A stretch of DNA of 64,000 bases from Mesorhizobium sp. L-8-3 (GCF_016756615.1 NZ_AP023262.1:1-64000), one strand, 5' to 3'; positions 1-9,287 are shown, numbered from the stretch's first letter. The notes: generated by a model not told the origin, from the letters alone. Numbers and translations: made by a program.

Positions 1-100
1 AAAGCGACGGCGGGCCAAGGTCTTGCGAGGAAAAAAGCCGGATACGCGCGGCGGAAGCGCCAAGCCGGCACGAAATGGTACCAACAACGGGGATTGCCAG

Positions 101-1639
101 ATGCAGAGCGGCATTGAAAGGGAAGCCAAGGCGGCCTTTCCTTTTGAACGGGAATTTGTCGGAGAGTTCGATGCGGCGAACTCCGAAGCGGCCGAAAAGA
201 TCTTCGAACGCGTGAAGACCCAGTTGCGGGCCCGCCTCGGCGGCGAGGTCTATTCGAGCTGGTTTGCGCGCATGAAGCTCGCCGAAGCGTCCAAAGGGCT
301 AGTCAGGGTCTCGGTTCCGACGGCGTTTCTGCGCTCCTGGATCAACGGCCACTATCTCGATCTCGTCACGGAAATCTGGAAGCAGGAACGGCCCGACGTC
401 CTGAAGGTGGAGTTCGTCGTCCGCTCGGCCACGCGCGGCGCTCGGCCCGCGCCCGACGCCGAGGACACAGCGGCCCGCAAGGCGGCGAAGCCCCACACGG
501 CCCTGGGATCGGGGACCCTGGCGAGCGCCCGGCCCGAACGGCCCACGGGCATGCGCCCGAATGCAGCCGAGACCGATGCGCGCCAGCGGCTGCTCGGCTC
601 GCCCCTCGACGCCCGCTATACATTCCAGTCCTTCATCGAGGGCTCGTCTAACCGGGTCGCCTTCGCCGCCGCCCGAGCCGTGGCGGAGCAGGCGCCGAAC
701 GCGGTGCGCTTCAACCCGCTCTTCCTCCACGCCACCGTCGGCCTCGGCAAGACGCATCTGTTGCAGGCGATCGCGGCCGAGTCGCTGAAGCGCAACCCGC
801 AGTCCCGGGTCGTCTACCTGACGGCGGAGTATTTCATGTGGCGCTTCGCCACCGCCATCCGCGACAATAACGCGCTGACGCTCAAGGAGCAGCTTCGCGA
901 CATCGACCTCCTGATCATCGACGACATGCAGTTCCTGCAGGGCAAGTCGATCCAGCACGAGTTCTGCCACCTGATCAACATGCTGCTCGACAGCGCCAAG
1001 CAGGTGGTGGTGGCGGCCGACCGGCCACCGGCGGAGCTGGAATCGCTCGAGCCCAGGGTTCGTTCGCGGCTCAACGGCGGCGTGTCGCTGGAGATGTCCA
1101 CGCCCGACTTCCCCATGCGGCTGGCGATGCTCCAGCAGCGCCTGGCCGGCGCCAAGGCCGAGGACCAGTCGCTCGATATTTCCGACGAGATCCTGGGCCA
1201 TGTCGCGCGCACCGTAACCGGATCGGGCCGCGAACTGGAGGGAGCCTTCAACCAGCTCCTCTTCCGCCAGTCCTTCGAGCCGCAGATCACGATCGAGCGG
1301 ATCGACGAGATCCTCGGCCATATCTACCGTTCGGGCGAACCCAAGCGCGTCCGCATCGAAGACATCCAGCGCATCGTCGCGCGCCACTACAACGTCTCCA
1401 AGACCGAGCTTCTGTCCAACCGGCGCACGCGCACCATCGTCAAGCCGCGGCAGGTGGCCATGTACCTGTCGAAGGTCATGACGCCGCGCTCGCTGCCCGA
1501 GATCGGCAGGCGCTTCGGCGGCCGCGACCATACGACCGTGCTCCATGCCGTGCGCAAGATCGAAGACCTTTCAGGCGCCGACAACACTCTCGCGCAGGAG
1601 CTCGAGCTGTTGCGCCGGTTGATCACGGACCAGGCCTGA
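101..1639 (+). CDS. dnaA: Chromosomal replication initiator DnaA
   Basis: Replication initiator ATPase that binds DnaA boxes at the origin and opens the duplex. The 512-residue protein has the N-terminal helicase-loading domain, a variable Pro/Ala-rich linker, an AAA+ domain with Walker A ([11 protein letters not shown]) and Walker B ([10 protein letters not shown]), and the C-terminal DNA-binding domain ending in the DnaA signature [16 protein letters not shown] chose the ATG at 101 (MQSGIERE). The frame stays open upstream to a TTG at 23, but that extension is low-complexity basic sequence not typical of the family. dnaN and recF follow on the same strand, the common origin-proximal order. 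Identification is certain; only the start is open. Confidence 0.97.
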   Translation: MQSGIEREAKAAFPFEREFVGEFDAANSEAAEKIFERVKTQLRARLGGEVYSSWFARMKLAEASKGLVRVSVPTAFLRSWINGHYLDLVTEIWKQERPDVLKVEFVVRSATRGARPAPDAEDTAARKAAKPHTALGSGTLASARPERPTGMRPNAAETDARQRLLGSPLDARYTFQSFIEGSSNRVAFAAARAVAEQAPNAVRFNPLFLHATVGLGKTHLLQAIAAESLKRNPQSRVVYLTAEYFMWRFATAIRDNNALTLKEQLRDIDLLIIDDMQFLQGKSIQHEFCHLINMLLDSAKQVVVAADRPPAELESLEPRVRSRLNGGVSLEMSTPDFPMRLAMLQQRLAGAKAEDQSLDISDEILGHVARTVTGSGRELEGAFNQLLFRQSFEPQITIERIDEILGHIYRSGEPKRVRIEDIQRIVARHYNVSKTELLSNRRTRTIVKPRQVAMYLSKVMTPRSLPEIGRRFGGRDHTTVLHAVRKIEDLSGADNTLAQELELLRRLITDQA

Positions 1640-1667
1640 CGACGACCGAAACTCCGTTATCCCCAGA

Positions 1668-1704
1668 AAGCCCGCGGAACGGCCTCAAGCCTATCCGCGG
1701 GCTT
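1668..1704 (+). terminator. Stem-loop after dnaA
   Basis: Perfect 11-bp arms (1668-1678 and 1694-1704) enclose a 15-base loop, 29 bases after the dnaA stop. There is no T-run, so it could be a Rho-independent terminator of weak type or an mRNA 3' stabiliser. The sequence ttatcccca at about 1657-1665 differs by one base from the DnaA-box consensus TTATCCACA, so DnaA might bind here. Confidence 0.5.
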
Positions 1705-1818
1705 GCGTTCGGGGATGTTTTGCTGTCATTTTGCTTCGATTCTGTGCCATTCGCAGCCTTTCTCGGCATGGCCTATGTCCGGAAATGAAATGTCAGTCTG
1801 AAGCGAGATCGGCCCGTC

Positions 1819-2937
1819 ATGCGTGTGGTCCTTGAACGTTCGAACCTCCTGAAGTCCTTGAACCACGTCCACCGCGTGGTCGAGCGGCGGAACACCATTC
1901 CGATCCTGTCGAACGTGCTGCTCGCGGCATCGGGCGCCAGCCTGGAAATGAAGGCCACCGACCTCGATCTCGAGATCACCGAGGCGACCGCGGCGGTCGT
2001 CGAACAGGCCGGCGCCACGACCGTGCCGGCGCATCTGCTCTACGAGATCGTGCGCAAGCTGCCCGATGGGGCGGAGGTGATGCTCAAGACCGACGAAGAC
2101 GGCAACGCAATGTCGGTCGTTTCGGGCCGTTCGAGCTTCCGTCTGCAGTGCCTGCCGCAGTCGGACTTCCCGGAGCTCTCGGCCGGATCCTTCTCGCACA
2201 TCTTCCGGCTCGAATCGCCCGCCCTGAAGGGCCTGATCGAGAAGACCCAGTTCGCGATCTCGACCGAGGAGACGCGTTATTATCTGAACGGTATCTACCT
2301 GCACACGCACGAGGCCGGCGGCAAGCTGAAGCTGCGCTCGGTGGCGACGGACGGCCACCGGCTGGCCCGCGCCGAAACCGACGCCCCGGCCGGCTCGGAA
2401 GGCATGCCGGGCATCATCATCCCGCGCAAAACCGTCAGCGAGCTGCAGAAACTGGTCGATGATCCGGATGTGCCGGTGACGGTGGAACTCTCCGAAACCA
2501 AGATCCGCCTCACGGTCGGCAGCGTCGTGCTCACCTCCAAGCTGATCGACGGCACATTCCCCGACTACCAGCGCGTCATCCCGACGGGCAACGACAAGCA
2601 GCTCGTCATCGACCGGCAGAGCTTCGCCGCGGCCGTCGACCGCGTCTCCACCATCTCCTCCGAACGCGGCCGCGCCGTGAAGCTGTCGATCGACGACGGC
2701 CAGGTGACCCTGGCCGTCAACAATCCGGACTCCGGCAGCGCGACCGAAGAGCTCGCGGCCGACTATTCCGCCGATGCGATCGAGATCGGCTTCAACGCCA
2801 AATATCTGCTCGACGTCACCGCCCAGCTCTCGGGCAGCGAGGCGAAATTCATGCTGGCCGATGCGGGCTCGCCCACCCTCATCTACGATACGGCTGACGA
2901 CAATACGCTCTACGTGCTGATGCCGATGCGCGTCTAG
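1819..2937 (+). CDS. dnaN: DNA polymerase III beta sliding clamp
   Basis: Ring-shaped processivity clamp that tethers DNA polymerase III to DNA. The 372-residue length is the family norm, and the three clamp domains can be followed in order. The start MRVVLERSNLLKSLNHVHRV is the typical rhizobial DnaN N-terminus, and the C-terminus YVLMPMRV is the conserved end carrying the Met-Pro-Met-Arg motif near the partner-binding pocket. It lies 180 bases after dnaA, with a hairpin between them, so it probably has its own promoter. recF follows after 31 bases. Confidence 0.97.
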   Translation: MRVVLERSNLLKSLNHVHRVVERRNTIPILSNVLLAASGASLEMKATDLDLEITEATAAVVEQAGATTVPAHLLYEIVRKLPDGAEVMLKTDEDGNAMSVVSGRSSFRLQCLPQSDFPELSAGSFSHIFRLESPALKGLIEKTQFAISTEETRYYLNGIYLHTHEAGGKLKLRSVATDGHRLARAETDAPAGSEGMPGIIIPRKTVSELQKLVDDPDVPVTVELSETKIRLTVGSVVLTSKLIDGTFPDYQRVIPTGNDKQLVIDRQSFAAAVDRVSTISSERGRAVKLSIDDGQVTLAVNNPDSGSATEELAADYSADAIEIGFNAKYLLDVTAQLSGSEAKFMLADAGSPTLIYDTADDNTLYVLMPMRV

Positions 2938-2968
2938 GGCACACGCAACGTGACCGGCGGTCCGGCCC

Positions 2969-4102
2969 ATGCCGGAACAACAGACCCATATAAGTAAGCT
3001 ATCGCTTACGAATTTCCGGAACTATTCCGCCGTCACCCTGGCCTTGCGGCCTGGCGCGGTCGTGTTTACCGGCGACAACGGCGCCGGCAAGACCAATCTG
3101 CTCGAAGCGATCTCGCTGCTGACGCCCGGAAAGGGCATGCGGCGTGCCTCCTATGCGGAGGTCGCACGCGAAGGCGGCGGCAACGGCTTCGCCGTGCATG
3201 CCACGATCGAAGGACCGCTCGGCGCCTGCGATATCGGCACCGGTACGGCGACCGGGCAGGAATCCGGACGCAAGGTGCGTATCAACGGCGCGACGGCGAA
3301 ATCGGCCGAGGAAATGCTGGACTGGTTGCGGGTGACATGGCTGACGCCGGCGATGGACCAGCTTTTCACCGGACCGCCGGGAGATCGCCGCCGCTTCCTC
3401 GACCGGCTCGTCCTGGCCACGGACCCCGGCCATGCGCAGCGCGCCATCGACTACGAGAAGGCGATGCGAGGACGCAACCGGCTGCTTGCCGAGGACGCGC
3501 GCGACGGCAGCTGGTTCGAGGCGATCGAAGCGCAGATGGCCGAGATCGGCACGGCCATCGCCGCGGCGCGAGCCGAGGCCGTGCGCCTGCTGTCGGCCAT
3601 GATGGAGCGCCTGCCTGACTCAGGTCCGTTTCCGCGCGCTTCCGTTGCGGTTTCGGGCATCCTGGAAGACCGGCTCGGCGTCAAGCCGGCGGTCGAGGTC
3701 GAGGAAGAGTACCGTGCCTTGCTCCGCGAGGGCAGGTGGCGAGACCGCGCCGCCGGGCGCACGCTCGACGGGCCTCACCGTTCGGACCTGATCGTGCGCC
3801 ATGCGCCGAAGGACATGCCGGCCGAACTGTGCTCCACCGGCGAGCAGAAGGCCCTGCTGATCGGCATCGTGCTGTCGCATGCGCGTCTGTGCGGCGAGGT
3901 CTTCGGCTCAGTGCCGATCCTGCTCCTGGACGAGGTCGCGGCGCATCTCGACGCCGGCAGGCGCGCCGCGCTCTTCGCCATACTGGAAGAACTCGACTGC
4001 CAGGCCTTCATGACCGGCACCGACCCCGTGCTGTTCTCCAGCCTGGAGGACAAGGGCCAGTTCCTGACGGTCGCCGGCGGCACCGTGTCCGAAACACGCT
4101 GA
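2969..4102 (+). CDS. recF: DNA replication and repair protein RecF
   Basis: SMC-like ATPase that helps load RecA at single-strand gaps as part of the RecFOR pathway. The 377-residue protein has Walker A (GDNGAGKTNLLEAI) near the N-terminus, the central GPHRSD motif, and the C-terminal ABC-type signature region with Walker B (LLLDEVAAHLD). It lies just downstream of dnaN and is probably cotranscribed with it. The start ATG at 2969 is the first Met before the conserved ISKLSLTNFRNYS segment. Confidence 0.96.
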   Translation: MPEQQTHISKLSLTNFRNYSAVTLALRPGAVVFTGDNGAGKTNLLEAISLLTPGKGMRRASYAEVAREGGGNGFAVHATIEGPLGACDIGTGTATGQESGRKVRINGATAKSAEEMLDWLRVTWLTPAMDQLFTGPPGDRRRFLDRLVLATDPGHAQRAIDYEKAMRGRNRLLAEDARDGSWFEAIEAQMAEIGTAIAAARAEAVRLLSAMMERLPDSGPFPRASVAVSGILEDRLGVKPAVEVEEEYRALLREGRWRDRAAGRTLDGPHRSDLIVRHAPKDMPAELCSTGEQKALLIGIVLSHARLCGEVFGSVPILLLDEVAAHLDAGRRAALFAILEELDCQAFMTGTDPVLFSSLEDKGQFLTVAGGTVSETR

Positions 4103-4118
4103 CACATACATCAACGTC

Positions 4119-4188
4119 CTGAAAGGCGTCGCGTCGAATCGGATGTCGTTGTCCCGAAACCGGTTCCCACGTTCGGGCGACATGCTCT
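4119..4188. repeat. Dispersed rhizobial intergenic repeat, copy 1
   Basis: The segment containing atgtcgttgtcccgaaaccg and, further on, ttcgggcgacatgctcta matches the reverse complement of part of the element at 19669-19820 (atgtcttttccccgaaaccg, then ttcgggagacatgctcta). It belongs to a mosaic repeat family that I recognise from Mesorhizobium/Rhizobium intergenic DNA. It covers the upstream candidate start of the next gene, which argues for the later ATG. Confidence 0.7.
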
Positions 4189-4199
4189 ATGTTCGCCAC

Positions 4200-4961
4200 A
4201 TGAACAGCCCGACCGTCCTGTCATCAGAGGAACTCGAACGTTATGCGCGCCATATCGTGCTGCCGGAGATCGGCGGCCCGGGCCAGCAGCGCCTCAAACG
4301 CGCCCGGGTCCTGGTGATAGGCGCTGGAGGCCTCGGCGCGCCGGTGCTCCAGTATCTCGCTGCCGCCGGTGTCGGCACGCTCGGTGTGATCGACGACGAC
4401 ACGGTGTCGCTGTCCAACCTGCAGCGGCAGGTGATTCACGACACCGAAGCGCTGGGGGCGGCAAAGACGCAAAGCGCGGCAGCCGCGCTTCGGCGCATCA
4501 ACCCCAACACGACGGTCGAGACGCATGAGATGCGGCTCGATGCGGCAAACGCCACGGGGCTCGTCGCGGCCTATGATCTCGTCGTCGACGGCTCCGACAA
4601 TTTCGAAACCCGCTATCTGGTCGCGGACGCCTGCGCTGAGGCGCAGCGGCCGCTGGTCCATGCCGCCGTCGGGCGCTTCGACGGCTCGGTCACCGTGCTC
4701 AAGCCGTACGAAACCGATGCGACCGGCCGCCGGAACCCTTCCTATCGCGACCTCTTCCCCGAACCGCCGCCTGCCGGACTCGTCCCGTCCTGCGCCGAAG
4801 CCGGTGTGCTTGGTGCACTAACCGGCGTGATCGGCAGCCTGCAGGCCGTGGAGGCGATCAAGCTGATCACCGGCATCGGCGAACCGCTGATCGGGCGGCT
4901 GCTCCTCTATGACGGGCTCGGTGCCCGCTTCGACATCGTCCGCTACAAGAGCCCGGCCTGA
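4200..4961 (+). CDS. moeB: MoeB/ThiF/HesA-family adenylyltransferase
   Basis: E1-like enzyme that adenylates the C-terminal glycine of a ubiquitin-like sulfur carrier (MoaD or ThiS) for molybdopterin or thiamine synthesis. The 253-residue protein has the Rossmann nucleotide-binding loop GAGGLGAP (41-48), the D-N-L-Q-RQ region, and the active-site Cys198 in VPSCAEAGVLG. Oddity: the zinc-ligand cysteines usually seen just before LFPEPPP (CYRC) read SYRD at 181-184, and no second CxxC pair appears near the C-terminus, so the structural zinc site seems lost. I chose the ATG at 4200; the longer frame from 4143 begins inside a dispersed repeat. Which carrier it serves cannot be told from the window. 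Confidence 0.85.
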   Translation: MNSPTVLSSEELERYARHIVLPEIGGPGQQRLKRARVLVIGAGGLGAPVLQYLAAAGVGTLGVIDDDTVSLSNLQRQVIHDTEALGAAKTQSAAAALRRINPNTTVETHEMRLDAANATGLVAAYDLVVDGSDNFETRYLVADACAEAQRPLVHAAVGRFDGSVTVLKPYETDATGRRNPSYRDLFPEPPPAGLVPSCAEAGVLGALTGVIGSLQAVEAIKLITGIGEPLIGRLLLYDGLGARFDIVRYKSPA

Positions 4962-5456
4962 GTGTCCGCCATGCAGACCGACGAGATCTCGATCGTTCCC
5001 CTGCCCGCGGGCTTCGAGCGCTGGGACGAACTGCTCGGCCTCATTCGCCGGTCCTTCGCCCCGATGGATGGGGTCATCGATCCGCCATCCTCCGCCCATC
5101 GGCTGACATCCCTGTCGCTCGAAGCCAAGGCGCGCGAGGAAACAGCCTTCCTCGCCACGGTCGCGGACAGGCTGGCAGGGTGTGTCTTCCTCGCCGATAA
5201 GGGCAGCCATCTCTATCTCGGCAAGCTCGCGATCGATCCGGCATTCCAGGGCCAAGGCGTCGGCCGGCGCCTGGTCGAGGCCGCGGAGGATCACGCCCGC
5301 AAGCTCGGCCGGACCGCGGTCGAGCTCCAGACCCGGATCGAGCTTGCCGCCAATCACACCGTCTTCGGCAGACTCGGCTTTCGCGAGACCGCGCGCACCG
5401 CGCATCCGGGCTACCGGCGGCCGACCACCATCACCATGCGCAAGGAACTCGGGTGA
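4962..5456 (+). CDS. GNAT-family N-acetyltransferase
   Basis: Predicted acetyl-CoA-dependent acetyltransferase of 164 residues. The central acetyl-CoA binding motif is visible as LAIDPAFQGQGVGRRLVEAA, with the Q-x-x-G-x-G core. It starts with GTG at 4962, immediately after the MoeB-like stop (ATG alternative at 4971), and its end overlaps the start of the aconitase X gene by 4 bases. The three genes are therefore probably read as one transcript. The substrate is unknown; the nearest inference is small-molecule or amino-acid acetylation. Confidence 0.85.
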   Translation: MSAMQTDEISIVPLPAGFERWDELLGLIRRSFAPMDGVIDPPSSAHRLTSLSLEAKAREETAFLATVADRLAGCVFLADKGSHLYLGKLAIDPAFQGQGVGRRLVEAAEDHARKLGRTAVELQTRIELAANHTVFGRLGFRETARTAHPGYRRPTTITMRKELG

Positions 5457-6712
5457 GCGTTGTCCTGACGGCGCAAGAGCAGGAAATCGCCGCCGGCCGC
5501 GACGGACCGGGAGCGGCCATGGCCATGCGCATCGTCGCCGACAGCGCCAGTCTTCTGGGTGCGCCGCGGCTGATTCCGATCGTATCGGCGCATATCGACG
5601 GTGCCCTCTATCACGGCGATTCGGGCACGCTCATCGCCGAGAAGCTGGTCGAAGGCGGCGCCAGGGTCGTGGTGCGTGCAACCCTCAATGTCGGGGCGCT
5701 CGACCTGACGGGCTGTTCCATGGTGCGGCTCGCCGAACCCGCGCGCGGCATGGCGCGCCGCATGATAGACGCCTACCGGGCCCTCGGCTGCGAGCCGAGC
5801 TGGACCTGCGCACCTTACCAGGCCGGGCATCGCCCTGCCCGCGGGAGCGACGTCGCCTGGGGCGAATCCAACGCCGTCGTCTTCTGCAACTCCGTGCTCG
5901 GCGCACGCACCAACCGCTACGGCGATTTTCTCGACATCGCCTGCGCGATAAGCGGACGCGCGCCCGACCACGGGCTGCACAAGCCCGAGAACCGGCGGGC
6001 GACGCTGGCCGTCGACGTCGGCGCCCTGCCCGCCGGATTCCTGCAGTCCGAGATCGCATGGCCCGTGCTCGGCAGCCTGTACGGCCGCGAGGTCGGCAAC
6101 GCGGTTGGCGTGGTGACCGGGATCGGCCATGATCCGGGCGAGGACGCGCTCAAGGCCTTCGGCGCGGCGGCCGCGTCATCCGGCGCGGTCGGGCTCTTCC
6201 ACATCGCCGGCGTAACGCCCGAGGCTCCCGACCTGGCCACGGCGCTGGGTGGCATGCCCCCCGAGGCCACGATCACGGTCACGCCGGCCATGGTCCTGGA
6301 GGCGCAGTCCAGGCTCTCGACCGCCGGACGCCCCGACAAGATCGATGCCGTCGCCATCGGCAGCCCGCATCTGTCGCTGACCGAATTCGACCGGCTCGAG
6401 GCGCAGATCGCGGGCCGGCGCCTCGCCGTGCCGCTCTATGCCTGTACCGGCCGGCACGTGGTGGCGCATCTCGACGCCGAAGGCCGCCGGCGGCGCCTCG
6501 AAGCGGCCGGCGTGATCGTCGTTGCCGACACTTGCGTCGTGGTGACCCCGATCCTCGCGGACCATCCCGGCGGCGTGCTGATGACCAATTCGGGCAAGTT
6601 CGCGCATTATGCGCCGGGGAATACGGGCTACGAGGTTCTTTACGGATCGCTCGCCGACTGCGTGGAGAGCGCCGTCTCCGGCCGGCCGGTGATCTCGGAG
6701 CGTTTCTCGTGA
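5453..6712 (+). CDS. Aconitase X large (catalytic) subunit
   Basis: Large subunit of an aconitase X (DUF521) dehydratase, 419 residues. Bacterial aconitase X enzymes of this two-subunit form are known as cis-3-hydroxy-L-proline dehydratases carrying an Fe-S cluster. Family landmarks are an N-terminal segment with AMAMRIVADSASLLGAPRL, the HIDGALYHGDSG motif, the Cys in SWTCAPYQ, the FCNSVLGARTNR motif and the terminal GKFAHYAPGNTGYEV. The small subunit starts within its stop codon. No hydroxyproline catabolic or transport gene is adjacent, so the substrate is inferred from the family alone. Confidence 0.85.
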   Translation: MSVVLTAQEQEIAAGRDGPGAAMAMRIVADSASLLGAPRLIPIVSAHIDGALYHGDSGTLIAEKLVEGGARVVVRATLNVGALDLTGCSMVRLAEPARGMARRMIDAYRALGCEPSWTCAPYQAGHRPARGSDVAWGESNAVVFCNSVLGARTNRYGDFLDIACAISGRAPDHGLHKPENRRATLAVDVGALPAGFLQSEIAWPVLGSLYGREVGNAVGVVTGIGHDPGEDALKAFGAAAASSGAVGLFHIAGVTPEAPDLATALGGMPPEATITVTPAMVLEAQSRLSTAGRPDKIDAVAIGSPHLSLTEFDRLEAQIAGRRLAVPLYACTGRHVVAHLDAEGRRRRLEAAGVIVVADTCVVVTPILADHPGGVLMTNSGKFAHYAPGNTGYEVLYGSLADCVESAVSGRPVISERFS

Positions 6713-7128
6713 CCGCCATGCGCGCCGATATCCTCGTGCCGGGGCCGCCCGCGGAAGGCGAAGGGCTCGCGCTTTCCGCGCCGATCAGCTTCTGGGGTGG
6801 GGTCGACCCGAAGTCCGGGCGGATCGTCGACGTGCGCCATCCGCAACATGGTGCGTCGATCGGGGGCTCCGTGCTCTTTCTGCCTGACACGATCGGCTCG
6901 TCATCGGCCTCGGCCGTGCTGCTGGAACTCGTCCATTCCGGCAAGGCTCCGGCCGCGATCGTCATGCATAAACCAGATGCGATCCTGCTTCTCGGGCTGA
7001 TCGTGGCGCGCGAGATGGGATGGGCCGGACCGATCGCGCTCCGCCTCGATCGCGATGCCCATGGCCGGTTCGCCGGGCGGCGCGTTTCGGTCACAGCCGA
7101 CGGGATGCTGGCTTTGTCCTCGCTGTGA
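6709..7128 (+). CDS. Aconitase X swivel (small) subunit
   Basis: Small subunit of aconitase X (DUF126), 139 residues, which supplies the swivelling domain that closes the active site over the substrate. It carries the expected core: an N-terminal beta strand, SAPISFWGGVDPKSGRIVD, HPQHGASIGGSVLFLP and the G-S-S-S motif in IGSSSASAVLLEL. It starts at GTG 6709, overlapping the large-subunit stop by 4 bases, which suggests translational coupling; ATG at 6718 is an alternative. The open frame continues far upstream inside the large-subunit gene but without family similarity. Confidence 0.85.
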   Translation: MTAMRADILVPGPPAEGEGLALSAPISFWGGVDPKSGRIVDVRHPQHGASIGGSVLFLPDTIGSSSASAVLLELVHSGKAPAAIVMHKPDAILLLGLIVAREMGWAGPIALRLDRDAHGRFAGRRVSVTADGMLALSSL

Positions 7129-7449
7129 GCTCTATCGGCGCAAAGGATCACGTCTTGATGACCCTCCTTGACGCCGGCAACGGCAGAGCCGATTTTCTGA
7201 CGCATCGTCTCACCTTCGAAGACCTGCGCCGGCAATATCGGCGGATGGCATTTTTTCTCGGCCATGAGGCCGGTCGGGACATGCAACCCGGCCAAGAAAT
7301 GTACCGCGCCCGAAAACCGGCCCGTCCTGTAAATTTCCAGTTGTTTACAGGACGAGAACCGATCCTCCAGGCACGAAAGCCAGGCGGGCCGAGGGGCCGC
7401 GTCAGCGATCGAGGTCAGGTGGATGCGTCAGCATCCTGTACCGTTGGCA
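7129..7449. other. Convergent gap with an inverted repeat
   Basis: No gene is visible between the aconitase X operon (+) and the dehydrogenase (-). The gap holds an 11-bp perfect inverted repeat: cgtcctgtaaa at 7323-7333 and tttacaggacg at 7344-7354, separated by 10 bases. It has no adjacent T-run in either direction. It may be a bidirectional stem-loop between converging transcripts or a stray operator with a TGTAAA/TTTACA core. Confidence 0.6.
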
Positions 7450-8451
7450 TCAGACCCGGTTGGGCAACACGCGGTCGGGTGGCCTGTGGCCGTCGAAGAA
7501 GGTGCGGATGTTGATGATCACCTTCTCGCCCATGTCGATGCGGCCTTCGATCGTGGCCGATCCCATATGCGGCAGGATCACCACCTTGCCTTTGGCGGCG
7601 AGCTTCAGGAGCTTCGGATTGACGGCAGGCTCGTGCTCGAAGACGTCGAGCCCGGCACCGGCCAGCTTGCCGTCCTGGAGCATCTGGATCAACGCGTCCT
7701 CGTCGATGATGTCGCCGCGCGCCGTGTTGACGAGATAGGCAGACGGCTGCATCAAAGCCAGCCGGCGGGCCGACAGGAGATGGAAGGTCGCCGGCGTCGA
7801 GGGGCAATTGACCGAGATGATGTCCATGCGGGCAAGCATCTGGTCGAGGCTCTCCCAGTAGGTCGCTTCCAGTTCGTCCTCGATCGCCGGGGCGACATGA
7901 TGGCGGTTGTGGTAGTGGATCGACAGGCCGAAGGCCTTGGCGCGGCGGGCCACGGCGGTGCCGATGCGGCCCATGCCGACGATCCCCAGGCGTTTGCCCC
8001 AGATTCGCCGGCCGAGCATCCAGGTCGGCGACCAGCCGGCCCAATGGCCGTCGCCCTTGAGCACATTGGCGCCTTCGGTCAGGCGCCGCGGCACGGTAAG
8101 CAGCAGGGCCATCGTCATGTCTGCCGTGTCCTCGGTGAGCACGTTCGGCGTGTTGGTGACGGTGATGCCGCCCTTGGCGGCGGCGGCCACGTCGATATTG
8201 TCGACCCCGTTGCCGAAATTGGCGATCAGTTTCAGATTCGGGCCCGCTTGCGCGATCAGCGCCGCGTCGATCCGGTCGGTGATGGTGGGCACCACGACAT
8301 CCGCCTCCTTGAAGGCGGCGACCAGTTCCGGCTGGCTCATCGGGCGGTCGTCGACATTCAGCCTGGCGTCGAAAAGCTCGCGCATGCGCGTTTCCACCTG
8401 GTCGGGCAGCTTGCGCGTGATGACGACCAGGGGCTTTTTCCTGCCGGCCAT
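7450..8451 (-). CDS. D-2-hydroxyacid dehydrogenase, glyoxylate/hydroxypyruvate reductase type
   Basis: NAD(P)H-dependent oxidoreductase of the D-isomer 2-hydroxyacid dehydrogenase family, 333 residues. The nucleotide-binding loop GMGRIG follows the LGIV strand, and the catalytic triad is present: Arg in LVNTARG, Glu in DVFEHEP and His in LPHMGSAT. Overall it resembles GyaR-like glyoxylate reductases of alphaproteobacteria. Glyoxylate is plausible in a genome that also has malate synthase G. It is divergent from the SH3 gene, with a 161-base gap holding both promoters. Exact substrate is inference. Confidence 0.88.
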   Translation of the reverse strand: MAGRKKPLVVITRKLPDQVETRMRELFDARLNVDDRPMSQPELVAAFKEADVVVPTITDRIDAALIAQAGPNLKLIANFGNGVDNIDVAAAAKGGITVTNTPNVLTEDTADMTMALLLTVPRRLTEGANVLKGDGHWAGWSPTWMLGRRIWGKRLGIVGMGRIGTAVARRAKAFGLSIHYHNRHHVAPAIEDELEATYWESLDQMLARMDIISVNCPSTPATFHLLSARRLALMQPSAYLVNTARGDIIDEDALIQMLQDGKLAGAGLDVFEHEPAVNPKLLKLAAKGKVVILPHMGSATIEGRIDMGEKVIINIRTFFDGHRPPDRVLPNRV

Positions 8452-8612
8452 TGTTCCCTCGGTTCAGGACCTTGTTCAGACCTCTTTAACCAAGACCGGC
8501 CAAACTTGAAACCGGCCTCGGTGTGCCAGCCTGTGTAACAAGCGGCCGGGCCGAAGACAAAGAAAAAGGCGCCTCAACCGGGTGACGGTCAGCGCCGAGC
8601 GTGTGTAGAGGT

Positions 8613-9221
8613 ATGAAGGTGTCTGGTTCATTCCGCATGGTTGTCGGCGCGACCCTGCTTTGCGCCGTCGTCGCCGCGCCGGGCATGGCTGCTCCGGAAT
8701 CACCTGCCATTGCGGCCGCTTCCGGAGCGGCGGCACCCACTCCCCCGACGCCGCCGGCGAGCACACAGGATGTCCCCCGCGGCGCGAGCGGCCTGCCGCT
8801 GCCGCGTTTCGTCAGCCTGAAGTCCGGGCGGGTCAATTCGCGCATCGGCCCGGGCCTGAACTATGCCGTCGACTGGATGTATTTGAAGCCCGGCCTGCCG
8901 ATGGAGATCATCCAGGAATACGACAACTGGCGCCGCGTCCGCGATTCCGACGGCGCCGAAGGCTGGATAAACCAATCGCTGCTGTCCGGACGCCGTACCG
9001 GCATTGCCGCGCCCTGGCAGCGGGGCAAGGACGCGCGGATCTCCCTGCTTTCCCGGCCCGAGGAGGGCGCCGGCACGGTCGCTGTGATAGAGCCTGGCGT
9101 TATCGGAACGATCCGCAGTTGCAACGGCGAATGGTGCGAGATGAGTTTCGCCGGCCACTCCGGCTGGCTGAGCCAGGGGCTGGTGTGGGGCGCCTATCCG
9201 GGCGAGACCATCAAGGACTGA
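8613..9221 (+). CDS. Secreted bacterial SH3-domain protein
   Basis: Predicted exported protein of 202 residues with two SH3-like modules, which usually bind cell-wall peptides. The N-terminus MKVSGSFRMVVGATLLCAVV is a Sec signal peptide with cleavage likely after GMAA, followed by an Ala/Pro-rich linker. Module 1 begins at SGRVNSRIGPGLNYAVDWMY; module 2 contains ISLLSRPEEGAGTVAVIEPG and the CNGEWCEM pair of cysteines. The ATG at 8613 follows tagagg. An in-frame GTG at 8601 is less likely because it lengthens the signal peptide without an SD. Confidence 0.85.
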   Translation: MKVSGSFRMVVGATLLCAVVAAPGMAAPESPAIAAASGAAAPTPPTPPASTQDVPRGASGLPLPRFVSLKSGRVNSRIGPGLNYAVDWMYLKPGLPMEIIQEYDNWRRVRDSDGAEGWINQSLLSGRRTGIAAPWQRGKDARISLLSRPEEGAGTVAVIEPGVIGTIRSCNGEWCEMSFAGHSGWLSQGLVWGAYPGETIKD

Positions 9222-9287
9222 CGCCGGCCGCATCGAGCCGGGGCGGCTATACGAGCCTCTCGACGACGGGCGTCGCGATTGCGGCCG

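Noticed and set aside
4143..4199. Upstream start for the MoeB-like gene
   Set aside because: The extra 19 codons are part of a dispersed intergenic repeat; ATG 4200 begins the conserved sequence.
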